Translations under genes and position numbers: made by a program
Source of the DNA: JAHDHW01 sp963793295
GTDB lineage: Bacteria > Bacteroidota > Bacteroidia > Chitinophagales > Saprospiraceae
DNA length: 64,000 nucleotides
Direction: 5' to 3'
Assembly: GCA_963793295.1 (NCBI GenBank)
Contig: CAWBZX010000028.1
Span: 465,445-529,444 of the forward strand
The notes under the pieces: generated by a model
What the model saw: the letters and a program-made list of their open reading frames with translations, nothing else
Database searches by the model: none
Told to the model about the DNA's origin: nothing
Shown: positions 52,464 to 61,810 of the stretch, in pieces
Position numbering within the stretch: the first letter of the stretch is position 1
How the letters are laid out: each line of letters opens with the position of its first letter

Positions 52464-53810
52464 TTGAACCTGAATGAAATACATAAAATCTACTTTGTTG
52501 GAATCGGTGGAATCGGCATGAGTGCTTTAGCGCGCTATTTCAACGGACTAGGTTGTGAAGTTCATGGTTACGATAAAACGGCAACAAACCTGACCAGAAA
52601 GCTGGTTGAGGAAGGAATGAAAATCCATTATGACGATGCAGTTGAAAAAATTCCGGAAGCGGTTGATTTGGTAGTTTACACACCTGCGATTCCTAAAGAT
52701 CACAAGGAATTGAATTATTTTTTTGATCAGGATTTTCCGGTCAAAAAGCGAGCAGAAGTTTTGGGAATTATTAGCCGAAACAGAAAGACAATCGCTATCG
52801 CAGGAACACATGGGAAAACTTCAACTTGCGCCATTTTGACCCACTTGCTTAAAACTGCTGAAATTGATTGTACCGCATTTTTGGGTGGAATTGCTCAAAA
52901 TTATCAATCTAATTTTGTAGAAGGAAAAAGCGACTGGGTGGTCGTTGAAGCAGATGAATTTGATCGGTCTTTTTTGCATTTGAACCCTGATTATTCAGCG
53001 ATTATGTCAATGGACGCAGATCATCTGGATATCTACGGCGATAAAGATCATATGGCAGATGGATTTACTCAATTTGCAGGCAGATTGAAAAAAAATGGAA
53101 AAGTGTTTTTGAAATATGGGCTGGAGCTTAAAGAAAAAAACGATGGAGTAGAAATTTTTGGTATTGATCACGGAACATATCAATCCAAAAATATAAAGGT
53201 AGAGAATGGTTTTTTTGTTTTTGATTTTGAAAGCCCGATTGAACACATTGAAAAGATAAAATTTACATTGCCAGGAAACCACAATGTTGAGAATGCTACC
53301 GCTGCAATTGCGATTGCACAACAGCTGGGTGTGAAAAGTGATGCGATAAAAAAAGCAATGGCTTCATTCAAAGGAATAAAGCGTCGATTTGAATTTGTTG
53401 CGAGGTCCGAACGAGTGGTTTACATCGATGATTATGCACATCATCCAACAGAGCTTAAGGCAGCCATTCAGGCAGCAAGATCCTTATTTCCGGAGAAGAA
53501 GATTACAGGCATTTTTCAGCCGCATCTTTATTCCAGGACCAGGGATTTTGCAGATGATTTTGCAGAAGCTTTGAGCAAACTTGATGAAATTATTTTGATG
53601 GATATTTATCCAGCGCGGGAATTACCCATTGAAGGAATAAGTTCTGAAATTATCTTCGGAAAAATTGAAAACCCGAATAAGGTTTTGGTTACCAAAAAGA
53701 GCTTGATGGACGAATTGAAAGGAAGAGATTTTGAAGTATTATTAACGTTGGGTGCGGGTGATATTGATACCTTCGTTGAACCAATAAAAGCATTGATTGT
53801 CAATGGATAA
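52464..53810 (+). CDS. murC: UDP-N-acetylmuramate--L-alanine ligase
   Basis: 448 aa from TTG 52464, giving MNLNEIHKIYFVGIGGIGMSALA, the expected N-terminus; no in-frame ATG is available before GIGG. Motifs are IAGTHGKTSTCAILTHLL (P-loop), VVEADEFDRSFLHLNPD, DADHLDIYG, DDYAHHPTELKAAI and FQPHLYSRTRDFADDF. Adds L-Ala to UDP-MurNAc. 3' end overlaps ftsQ by 8 bp. The 171-bp gap before it has no strong promoter match. Confidence 0.96.
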   Translation: MNLNEIHKIYFVGIGGIGMSALARYFNGLGCEVHGYDKTATNLTRKLVEEGMKIHYDDAVEKIPEAVDLVVYTPAIPKDHKELNYFFDQDFPVKKRAEVLGIISRNRKTIAIAGTHGKTSTCAILTHLLKTAEIDCTAFLGGIAQNYQSNFVEGKSDWVVVEADEFDRSFLHLNPDYSAIMSMDADHLDIYGDKDHMADGFTQFAGRLKKNGKVFLKYGLELKEKNDGVEIFGIDHGTYQSKNIKVENGFFVFDFESPIEHIEKIKFTLPGNHNVENATAAIAIAQQLGVKSDAIKKAMASFKGIKRRFEFVARSERVVYIDDYAHHPTELKAAIQAARSLFPEKKITGIFQPHLYSRTRDFADDFAEALSKLDEIILMDIYPARELPIEGISSEIIFGKIENPNKVLVTKKSLMDELKGRDFEVLLTLGAGDIDTFVEPIKALIVNG

Positions 53811-54582
53811 CAGGGAAATTTTACGCACGGTGAAAAGATTAGCCTGGATTGGTTTTTTCTTTTTGATAGTTGTTGCTATAATTTCGGCAGTTGAGACTAA
53901 GAAAGGAAAAAGTGCACGTGATATTTTTATAGAAATAAAAGAATTGCCTGACGGAGATAGCCTTATCAATCAAGAAGATGTAAAAGTGACGATTGAAAGA
54001 AGTTTTGGTTATAATTTATTGGGTATTCCGGTTCGTGAAATTGATGTAGCAAGGGTTGAAAGAGTTTTAGAAAATGACCCTTTTGTATTGAATGCTGATG
54101 TTTTTTTGGATGCAAAAAATCAACTTCATCTCGAAATAGAACAAAGGGAACCGATTCTTAGAATAATTGACAAAAATGGACTTAACTATTATCTGGACAA
54201 GTACGGTATGAAAATGCCACTTTCCAAACATTTTACAGCAAGGGTTTTAGTTGCAACAGGAAATATTCCTCCATTTGACCCAAAGTTTCTTCAAAGGAAG
54301 AAACATATTTTGAAAGACATTTTTGAACTGACAAATATTATCATCAAAGACGGATTTTTAGAACCGATGATAGAACAGGTTTATGTTAATAATTCGAAGG
54401 AATATGAACTGATTCCAATACTTGGAGATCAAAAGATCCTTTTGGGAAATTTGGATAATATTGATGATAAAATATTTTATTTAAAAACATTTTATAAAGA
54501 AGCCATGCCTTATAAAGGTTGGCAGAAATATAAAACGATTAATCTCAAATTTAAAGGTCAGGTAGTAGCTGGCAAAAGATAA
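53803..54582 (+). CDS. ftsQ: Cell division protein FtsQ
   Basis: 259 aa from ATG 53803 inside the end of murC (an in-frame TTG at 53797 adds two residues). Short cytoplasmic tail, TM about 13-30 (LAWIGFFFLIVVAIISAV), POTRA-like region (LINQEDVKVTIERSFGYNLLGIPVREIDVARVERVLENDPFV) and the FtsQ beta domain. Identification relies on topology and on its place between murC and ftsA. Scaffold of the FtsQLB complex. Confidence 0.9.
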   Translation: MDNREILRTVKRLAWIGFFFLIVVAIISAVETKKGKSARDIFIEIKELPDGDSLINQEDVKVTIERSFGYNLLGIPVREIDVARVERVLENDPFVLNADVFLDAKNQLHLEIEQREPILRIIDKNGLNYYLDKYGMKMPLSKHFTARVLVATGNIPPFDPKFLQRKKHILKDIFELTNIIIKDGFLEPMIEQVYVNNSKEYELIPILGDQKILLGNLDNIDDKIFYLKTFYKEAMPYKGWQKYKTINLKFKGQVVAGKR

Positions 54583-54631
54583 AAATTCTGCGGGCAACTG
54601 TGAGAAAGCTACCACAAAACAGTATTATACT

Positions 54632-55942
54632 ATGATGGAAAACTTAGAAAACCAACAGCAAAACGTAGTTGTTGCTCTCGACATCGGAACGACTAAGGTT
54701 TGTGCTATCGCGGGCCGTAAAAATGAACATGGAAAACTTGAAATTCTTGGTGTTGGAAAAGTCGATTCCCATGGAGTTTCCAGGGGCGTCGTTTCCAATA
54801 TTGAAAAAACAGTAAAAGCGATCTCCGAAGCTGTTGCCGCAGCAGAAAGGAACGCTGGGATGAAGTTTAAAGTGGTTCATGTTGGCATCGCAGGGCAGCA
54901 CATCAAAAGCCTTCAGCATCGAGGTATCCTCACCAGGGAAAATGACTTGACCGAAATCGCCCAAAAGGATATCGAAAAACTAATTAATGATATGCACAAA
55001 TTGGTTTTGCCTCCGGGTGATAAGATTTTGCATGTTATTCCACAGGAGTACACGATTGACAATGAACAAGGAATTAGTGACCCGATTGGTATGTCAGGAG
55101 TTCGCCTTGAAGCAAATTTCCACATCATTACCGGTCAGATCACAGCTTCCAATAACATTCATCGCTGTGTTGAAAGAGTCGGTCTAAAAGTAGCTGACGT
55201 AACACTTGAACCTATCGCTTCTTCCTTTGCAGTTTTGAGCGAAGAAGAAAAAGAAGCAGGGATTGCATTAGTTGATATTGGAGGTGGAACGACTGATATT
55301 ACGATCTTCCAGGATGGTATCGTTCGTCATACGGCAGTAATTCCTTTCGGAGGTAATGTAATCACGATGGACATTAAAGAAGGGTGTACTGTGATGCACC
55401 AGCAAGCTGAAAAGCTAAAAGTGAGTTTCGGTTCTGCGCTAGCTTCTGAAGTTTATGATAATCGCATCATCACGATTCCTGGTTTGAAAGGAAGAGATCC
55501 AAAAGAAATCTCTGAAAAGAACCTGTCAAGAATAATCCAGGCTCGTGTAGAAGAAATCCTCGACTATGTAGTATGGGAAATCCGCCGTTCTGGCCTAGAA
55601 AGAAAGTTGATTGGAGGTATTGTTCTAACAGGAGGTGGAGCATTGCTCAATCACATTGATAAATTGGCAGAATTTCATACTGGTATTAGCACCAGAATAG
55701 GTTTGCCGATTGAACAATTAGGACATGGTTACGATGAAAGAGTTTGCAATCCTATATTTTCAACAGCAATTGGCTTGTTGTTAAAAGGAATTGAAAACCC
55801 GCACAATATCGATTTAAAAGAAGAAGAGGAAAAATTTGTAGAAGAGCCCGAAGAAGTCGTGGAGGAACAAGGTAAATGGTATGAGCAACTTTTCCACAAA
55901 ACAAAGGAATGGTTTGAGGCGGAGCCAGATTCTGAATTTTAA
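54632..55942 (+). CDS. ftsA: Cell division protein FtsA
   Basis: 436 aa actin-like ATPase (a second ATG at 54635 is possible). Phosphate loops VVALDIGTTKVCAIAG (about 12-27) and GIALVDIGGGTTDITIF, the SHS2/1C insertion KVVHVGIAGQHIKSLQHRGILTR, and GGIVLTGGGALLNHI. The C-terminus ends in an acidic linker and the amphipathic helix KWYEQLFHKTKEWF, the membrane-targeting segment. Tethers FtsZ filaments to the membrane. The 5' leader contains a 15-nt site that can pair with the sRNA segment. Confidence 0.96.
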   Translation: MMENLENQQQNVVVALDIGTTKVCAIAGRKNEHGKLEILGVGKVDSHGVSRGVVSNIEKTVKAISEAVAAAERNAGMKFKVVHVGIAGQHIKSLQHRGILTRENDLTEIAQKDIEKLINDMHKLVLPPGDKILHVIPQEYTIDNEQGISDPIGMSGVRLEANFHIITGQITASNNIHRCVERVGLKVADVTLEPIASSFAVLSEEEKEAGIALVDIGGGTTDITIFQDGIVRHTAVIPFGGNVITMDIKEGCTVMHQQAEKLKVSFGSALASEVYDNRIITIPGLKGRDPKEISEKNLSRIIQARVEEILDYVVWEIRRSGLERKLIGGIVLTGGGALLNHIDKLAEFHTGISTRIGLPIEQLGHGYDERVCNPIFSTAIGLLLKGIENPHNIDLKEEEEKFVEEPEEVVEEQGKWYEQLFHKTKEWFEAEPDSEF

Positions 55943-55963
55943 TAGATTTTATAAAATGTTCGA

Positions 55964-55981
55964 CTGACCTTTTAAGGTCAG
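55964..55981. promoter_or_regulatory. Hairpin in the ftsA-ftsZ leader
   Basis: CTGACCTT (55964-55971) pairs with AAGGTCAG (55974-55981) with a minimal loop, or seven pairs and a 4-nt loop. No T run follows, so it is not a terminator; it could be an operator or an mRNA-processing stem. It precedes the shared CGGGCAA...TGAGAAA motif. Confidence 0.45.
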
Positions 55982-56045
55982 CTCGGGCAATATTGAGAAA
56001 ACAAAAATCAACGAATTATTTACTTAACCTTTAAAATTCTACATT

Positions 56046-57482
56046 ATGTTATTTGATTACCCAAAAGAAGAAGGGTCAATAATAAAAGTAATTGGCGTTG
56101 GAGGTGGTGGCAGTAATGCCGTTACCCACATGTTCAATCAAGGTATTGTTGGAGTCGATTTTGCCATTTGCAATACCGACAATCAAGCTATGGAACTCAG
56201 CCCTGTTCCTACCAGAATTCAACTTGGACCTGAACTTACAGAAGGACGTGGTGCCGGATCAAAACCCACTATCGGACGGCAAGCCTGTGTTGAATCTATT
56301 GAAGATGTAAAGCGATTTTTGCATAACGATACAAAAATGCTTTTCGTCACAGCTGGAATGGGTGGTGGAACCGGGACTGGTGCTGCTCCTATTATTGCCA
56401 AAGCAGCTCAAGAGATGGATATTCTAACCATCGGCATAGTTACGCTGCCATTTACATTCGAAGGCCGTCGACGTACTTCTCAGGGGGACGAAGGGCTGGA
56501 AGAATTGAAAAAACATGTGGATACCTTGATCATCATTTCAAATGATAAATTGCGTCAGATTCACGGTAATCTAAGTTTGTCTGATGCTTTCTCACAGGCC
56601 GATGATGTATTAACTATTGCTGCCAAGGGTATTGCAGAAATAATTACCGTTGCCGGTTACGTTAATGTGGATTTTGAAGATGTCAACACCGTTATGAGAG
56701 GTAGTGGAGTTGCCATCATGGGAACAGCAGCCGCTGAAGGTGATGATCGTGCAAAACGTGCAGTTGATGAAGCAATCAGTTCTCCTTTACTGGAAGAAAA
56801 CGACATTCGGGGAGCTCAGCATATCTTGTTGAATATTACATCAGGAACGCGGGAAGTCACGATGGACGAAATTTTTGAGATCACTGAATTTGTTCAGGAG
56901 GAAGCAGGTTATGGAACCGATTTGATTTGGGGTAATTGCTTCGATGAATCTCTCGGCGAAAAGATCAGTGTCACGGTTATTGCGACAGGATTTGAACATA
57001 ATCGCAAGAATAAAGTGGGACTCGATGAATCCAATGAAAAAATTGTCGTTTCTCTTGAAGACGAAAATCCGCTAAAAAAAAATGGATTATTTGATCTCGG
57101 ACACACAGAGGATGAAAACACTGAATCAGAAACATTCGAATTTGATGACATAAGGTCGTCGATTGAAAAATACAATAAAGGCAAATATTCTTATAATGAG
57201 CCTTATATTAAAAATGAAGACAAAGAGAAGATAGAAGAAGAACGGAAGAGACGAATGGAAATGGAAACCAAACGTCGGGAACGTCTTCGTAATTTAAGTG
57301 TGAAGCTCAATAATCCAAAGAATATCGTGGAATTAGAAAACGAGCCTGCATACTTACGTCGTAATGTTGAATTGGATGATATCCCTCATTCTTCTACAAG
57401 TGAAGCTTCAAAGTGGAGTATTTCTGAAGGAGATGAGCCAGAACTTCGTGATAATTCTTTTTTACATGATAATGTAGATTAG
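56046..57482 (+). CDS. ftsZ: Cell division protein FtsZ
   Basis: 478 aa tubulin-like GTPase. IKVIGVGGGGSNAVTHM (about 15-31), the signature GMGGGTGTGAAP (about 104-115), FEGRRRTSQGDEGLEEL and the T7-loop ITVAGYVNVDFEDVNTVM are intact. After the core (about 325) comes a long charged linker (K/E/R-rich, 380-430) and the C-terminal PAYLRRNVELDD tail region. Forms the Z ring. Last gene of the cluster; a terminator follows 31 bp later. Confidence 0.97.
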   Translation: MLFDYPKEEGSIIKVIGVGGGGSNAVTHMFNQGIVGVDFAICNTDNQAMELSPVPTRIQLGPELTEGRGAGSKPTIGRQACVESIEDVKRFLHNDTKMLFVTAGMGGGTGTGAAPIIAKAAQEMDILTIGIVTLPFTFEGRRRTSQGDEGLEELKKHVDTLIIISNDKLRQIHGNLSLSDAFSQADDVLTIAAKGIAEIITVAGYVNVDFEDVNTVMRGSGVAIMGTAAAEGDDRAKRAVDEAISSPLLEENDIRGAQHILLNITSGTREVTMDEIFEITEFVQEEAGYGTDLIWGNCFDESLGEKISVTVIATGFEHNRKNKVGLDESNEKIVVSLEDENPLKKNGLFDLGHTEDENTESETFEFDDIRSSIEKYNKGKYSYNEPYIKNEDKEKIEEERKRRMEMETKRRERLRNLSVKLNNPKNIVELENEPAYLRRNVELDDIPHSSTSEASKWSISEGDEPELRDNSFLHDNVD

Positions 57483-57512
57483 TCTTTATTTTTGGAGGTT
57501 AAGTTAATCAAT

Positions 57513-57553
57513 AGGGCTGAGTCGTTGTCTTTCAATGACTTAAGCCCTTTTTT
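57513..57553 (+). terminator. Terminator of the dcw cluster after ftsZ
   Basis: AGGGCT (57513-57518) pairs with AGCCCT (57543-57548). An inner stem AGTCGTTG/CAATGACT (one G-U) extends it; T6 tail. Confidence 0.85.
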
Positions 57554-58457
57554 GTTTCTGCTGTATTGAAAACTATTCATCGAACTGTTGGGTTTCGAAG
57601 CTTTTAGGCTTCTGGCTGTTTCCCATCAACCGTCACCTCTGTTTTTACATGCTCTCCTTTTATAAAACTAAATTAAATCATTTTGAAAATTTGGTTGTAG
57701 AAAACCTTGCTTTGAAAAATCATTAAGATTTCTTTGAATAATTTAAAATTCAATTAAATGCACACCATTTAAACTTGATTTGGAATAGTGATAACAAACC
57801 TGATAACTTACCATTGAGCCTGTTTGAAGAAATTGCAGTAGATACTAACAAGAAAAAGATTAAAGTTGTATTCACTTTGATGAGCTATTTTTTAGTTGAA
57901 CTACGCTTTACGGTTCAGTTATTAATAGAGAATCGAAGATAATTAATTTAAAAAAAATGAGTCATCCGAATTTTGAAAATTATTCATTTTTATTAAAAAT
58001 TTTCGAGTTGAATAAACGAACATTATTAATGTTGTTATAGTCCATGATGAATACCTTCGGCGAATGGCTTTTTCAATCGACAAAAAGCCATCAAAAATCT
58101 TGGCAAAATAAAGGCTAAACTTAAAGCTGGCAACCGCTCCCACGTATATTGCCTTGCTAACCCGCCTTAAAAAAATCGTTCTAAACTTTCATTTTTTAAA
58201 TAGTGAACAAAGGTTTGTTTTTATTCGACCTTTTTTAATTTTGGGTAACAATTATTAGTGAAGGTTTTAAGGGAGAGGTTGCGAAAGTAGCCATGTTTGA
58301 GTGAAACGAGTTTGGCTACGTTGCTAAATCGATCTTAGAATTGTCCAAAAGAAAAACTAGTCTTGACTTTTTTGGTACTTTTTGCGTCAAGGCAAAAGAG
58401 TACATAAATATATGGTTACCAATTATTTACAGTTAAACTATGAAAAATAAAATGAAA

Positions 58458-58491
58458 ATCCCGAATTTTTACGGCTGCAAAAATTCGGGAT
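58458..58491. terminator. Palindromic terminator at the end of the OmpA gene (repeat copy 2)
   Basis: ATCCCGAATTTTT (58458-58470) and AAAAATTCGGGAT (58479-58491) pair perfectly across an 8-nt loop. The right arm and following TGACTCATGTTTTTT match the element at 37112-37138 over about 19 contiguous bases. Confidence 0.75.
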
Positions 58492-58522
58492 GACTCATGT
58501 TTTTTATAGAAAAAACAGAAAA

Positions 58523-60640
58523 TTATCTTTTTACGAAAGACCGTATTTTGTGTTCTCTTTTCAAAGTTTCCACGATTGTTTGAGCAGCCTGCATGCTTGA
58601 ATAAGTACCAACCACAACAGTATTGGAATTGCCTGAAGTAATAATTTGAGAATCATAACCCAGGTCTTGTAAAATATTCAATCTTTTCTCTGCATTTTTC
58701 TTCTCACGAAAAACACCAGCAATGACTTTAAAATTACCAGCGTTTTCATTAATACTATTAGTTGGAGTATCATCAGGCTGGTTATTAGAAACAACCTTAG
58801 CATTAGCAGCATCCGTTTTACTGGAATCGTCGGAAGCAAAATTGGGTTCGTCAGGCATTTTGTCGTTATTCACGAACTCAATATTAATTTCCTGCGTCAT
58901 CTTGGTGATTTTTACTTCTGTACGTCGATTGTATTGATGCTCAAGTTCTGTACATTCAACACCATCTCTGCATTTATTTCTAAGTTCATTTTCACCGTAG
59001 CCTACAGCGGTCAGTCTTGATTTGTCAATACCTTTAGAAGTCAGATATTTTACTGCATTTTCTGCTCTTCTTTGCGACAATTGGCGATTGTAACGTGTTC
59101 CTCCACGTGAATCTGTGTGAGAGGATAGCTCAATTTCTATATCCCGATAGGTCTCTAAAAAAGTGGCTAAAGCATCTAAATCTATCTTGGCATCAGGTCG
59201 AATAGATGCGTCATTAAAGTTGTAATAGATATTTGGAAGTTGAAAGACAGTTCCTTCTTTGATTGTGGATGGAAATTCAATGCTTGGCGTATTTGATTTA
59301 ACTAGATCTTTATCTGTATTGGGTTGTTCGAGAGCTACTTCTACTTCGCTTTCCATTTCCAAACTAACAAATACCTCTTCATCATCAGCGGCCGTATTAA
59401 AAAATACTTGTTGTGGTTCGTATCCACTTTTGTGGACAAGTATAACATAACTTCCAGGACTTAATTCCATGGGATATTTTCCCCAGGAATCGGTAATCCC
59501 CGAAGAACTATTGCCTTCTAATGGTAAACGGAGCAATATTTCATTTGTATTTGCATTGTCGTTACTTATGGTGTTAATGGCGTTTGAAAAGGCTTTGTCA
59601 TTGAGTAGGGCATAAGTTACCAAAGCACTGTCAATCATTTCACCAGTTGAAAAGTCAGAAACAAGAACAGCCAATAGTTTTGGCTCTACTGATTCAGTCC
59701 CCAGCATTTTGTCAATGCCATCAAGTGCATAAAAACTGTAGATATCATCTTGTCCGAGGCCTCCCGGTCGATTTGAAGAAAAGTAGCCGTTCTTTTTATC
59801 CCGGTCAATGATAAAACCAAAATCATCATTCTCTGAATTAAAGGGTATCCCTAAATTAACCGGTATACCCCAGCTACCGCTAAAATTTTGGACGGTAAAT
59901 ATATCAAGTGCACCAAACCCTTCATGGCCTGTTGAAGAAAAGTACAAGGCCCCATCAGCGTGAATAAAAGGAAAAACATCATCTCCTTCTGTATTTACCT
60001 GTGCACCAAGATTCTCTGGCTCTGACCATTCACCACCTGTTCTGTAAACGACCCAAATATCCATGCCTCCGAAACCTCCAGGGCGATCAGAAGCGAAATA
60101 CAAAGCATCTCCTTCAACAGATATAGAAGGGTGAACCGTATTGCTTTCATCATCATTAAATGGTAATTTTTCTATGTCTTGCCAGACACCATCAACTTTC
60201 TGAGAGGCGTATATTTGCATTTTTACAACCCCATCTTTTGCTTTTTTCTTTTTACCATTTTTGAAATTGTTTCTGGTAAAGAATATATTATCAGCGGTTC
60301 GATCGAAAGTCACAGGACCTTCATGCCCTATAGAAATCAACTCGTTTGCGAAGGGTTCGGGAGCTTTTAAAAGACCATCTCCTTCTCGCTTGGCCCAAAA
60401 AATGGACATTTTGTTTACGTTGATGCGCTTATCTTTTATTTTATATTTTCGGGCAGCAACTTTTGTCGAAATAAAAACAATTCCATCTTCTAGAAAAGCA
60501 GGACTATATTCTAAGCCGTCAGAGTTTATGGTGGCTTCGTTGGTGATAAATATACGCTTATCGGCATTTTGTGGTTGAGCAAAAACCAAATTAGTAATCA
60601 AACAACCTAAGAAACTAAAAACGATTGTATAAATCTTCAT
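58523..60640 (-). CDS. OmpA family protein with PD40 repeats and C-terminal SPOR domain
   Basis: 705 aa. Signal peptide MKIYTIVFSFLGCLITNLVFAQ, PD40/WD40-like propeller repeats (about 40-310; ALYFASDRPGGFGGMDIWVV, ALYFSSTGHEGFGALDIF, GYFSSNRPGGLGQDDIYSF), a carboxypeptidase-regulatory-like beta domain (about 320-430), an OmpA peptidoglycan-binding domain (about 467-575; SSHTDSRGGTRYNRQLSQRRAENAV) and a SPOR domain (about 633-705). Anchors an outer-membrane complex to the cell wall. It follows the PorP/SprF gene on the same strand, the usual order for type B T9SS cargo loci. Confidence 0.92.
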   Translation of the reverse strand: MKIYTIVFSFLGCLITNLVFAQPQNADKRIFITNEATINSDGLEYSPAFLEDGIVFISTKVAARKYKIKDKRINVNKMSIFWAKREGDGLLKAPEPFANELISIGHEGPVTFDRTADNIFFTRNNFKNGKKKKAKDGVVKMQIYASQKVDGVWQDIEKLPFNDDESNTVHPSISVEGDALYFASDRPGGFGGMDIWVVYRTGGEWSEPENLGAQVNTEGDDVFPFIHADGALYFSSTGHEGFGALDIFTVQNFSGSWGIPVNLGIPFNSENDDFGFIIDRDKKNGYFSSNRPGGLGQDDIYSFYALDGIDKMLGTESVEPKLLAVLVSDFSTGEMIDSALVTYALLNDKAFSNAINTISNDNANTNEILLRLPLEGNSSSGITDSWGKYPMELSPGSYVILVHKSGYEPQQVFFNTAADDEEVFVSLEMESEVEVALEQPNTDKDLVKSNTPSIEFPSTIKEGTVFQLPNIYYNFNDASIRPDAKIDLDALATFLETYRDIEIELSSHTDSRGGTRYNRQLSQRRAENAVKYLTSKGIDKSRLTAVGYGENELRNKCRDGVECTELEHQYNRRTEVKITKMTQEINIEFVNNDKMPDEPNFASDDSSKTDAANAKVVSNNQPDDTPTNSINENAGNFKVIAGVFREKKNAEKRLNILQDLGYDSQIITSGNSNTVVVGTYSSMQAAQTIVETLKREHKIRSFVKR

Positions 60641-60802
60641 TATTGATCAAATTTGTAATTTAACTGCAATTTATATTAGAAACGTAATATTTAATAACAG
60701 TTATAGTTCATGGGATAATTTAACTATATTTTAATATGACACTCCTTTGAGCTTTTTTTGATAAAATCGATTATATGTAATTTTAAAATCATAAAATGTT
60801 CA

Positions 60803-61753
60803 TTAAAAGAAAAATCGCGGATTTGCCATATCCGTCGTTTCTTTTATAAAATCATACCTAACCAATACTTCAATACTACCACCGGTATAATCCTTTATTT
60901 CCGAAATCGGAAAATCATAAGCAGCACCTATTGCTACGTTATTGATTTGGTAGAGTGCTAACAAATCAACAGAATCTCCTGAACCATTTCCTCCCAAGCG
61001 GTAGGACAATCCTGCGGTAAATACTAAGTTAAATACCACACTTACATTTAAGTCCAAATCAAAGGGTGCATTTTTTACGTATTTCCCCAACAAAGTTGGT
61101 TTGAATTGTATGGTATTAGAAAGTGGAAGCAAAGTTCCCGCTATAAAATAAAAATGAGAGGCCTCCTGCGCAATTTGAGGTACTAGGCTGTTGGTATTAA
61201 AACCTACTTCATTTGGGAAAAATGCAGGAGCACCAATCCCTACAAACATTTGTTTTATTTGAAGGTGTAAACCGACACCAAAATTACCACTGTATTTATT
61301 TGCGCTTTGGTCATACTTTATTGACTGATCGGTTGGATCTCTAACAACGACTGAGGGGTCACTGAAATCAATACCGTAATATTGCATTTTCCCCTGTAAA
61401 CCAAAGCGAAGCGAGGAGTCATCATTTATTTTGATATGATAAGAGTAAGCCATAGCGGCAGACCAATTATTAAAGATTCCTATAGTTTGATTGTGAACAG
61501 TCAAACCAAAACCTACGCGATCTCCAAACAAGGGAGCGTTAAAACTCAATAACTTAGAGGTAGGGGCACCTTTAAAACCAGTCCATTGATTACGATAGAT
61601 TAACGTAAAAGATGGCATACCTCTGGCTCCTGCGTATGCGGGGTTGAAATACAGTTGATTATACATAAACTGAGTAAATTGAGCTTCTTGCTGTGCATTT
61701 GCTCCGACAGTTATTGTAGAAATTACCAGTAAAAAAAATAATTTGCGTATCAT
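60803..61753 (-). CDS. PorP/SprF family type IX secretion outer-membrane protein
   Basis: 316 aa from ATG 61753 (the frame extends 8 codons upstream, but MIRKLFFLLVISTITVGANAQ is the signal peptide). Family blocks are QEAQFTQFMYNQLYFNPAYAGARG, FTLIYRNQWTGFKGAPTSKLLSFNAPL and VGFGLTVHNQTIGIFNNWSAAMAYSYHI. The C-terminus NPRFFF ends in aromatic residues, typical of a beta-barrel. PorP/SprF proteins serve individual type B cargo at the surface; the HYR protein just upstream should be its client. Confidence 0.95.
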   Translation of the reverse strand: MIRKLFFLLVISTITVGANAQQEAQFTQFMYNQLYFNPAYAGARGMPSFTLIYRNQWTGFKGAPTSKLLSFNAPLFGDRVGFGLTVHNQTIGIFNNWSAAMAYSYHIKINDDSSLRFGLQGKMQYYGIDFSDPSVVVRDPTDQSIKYDQSANKYSGNFGVGLHLQIKQMFVGIGAPAFFPNEVGFNTNSLVPQIAQEASHFYFIAGTLLPLSNTIQFKPTLLGKYVKNAPFDLDLNVSVVFNLVFTAGLSYRLGGNGSGDSVDLLALYQINNVAIGAAYDFPISEIKDYTGGSIEVLVRYDFIKETTDMANPRFFF

Positions 61754-61810
61754 ATTTTTAAAATTAGAATCATTCAAAATATTAGTTTAATATTTGAAAA
61801 GTATACTTTT

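Larger units (their letters stand above)
57483..58522. other. 1.04-kb gene-poor region rich in hairpins
   Basis: After the ftsZ terminator there is no supported gene. Hairpins: ATGGCTTTTT/AAAAAGCCAT (58064-58091), GTAGCCA/TGGCTAC (58287-58319), GTACTTTTTGC/GCAAAAGAGTAC (58375-58403, just after CTTGAC), and the 13-bp stem at 58458-58491. A decayed copy of the 37081 repeat lies at 57956-57980. An open frame of 55 codons (TTG 57775 to TAA 57942) has no recognisable homology. Looks like an accumulation site for small palindromic repeats. Confidence 0.6.

Noticed and set aside
57775..57942. 55-codon open frame starting TTG after ftsZ
   Set aside because: No recognisable family, no promoter or terminator, and it lies in a region of decayed repeats; length is compatible with chance.
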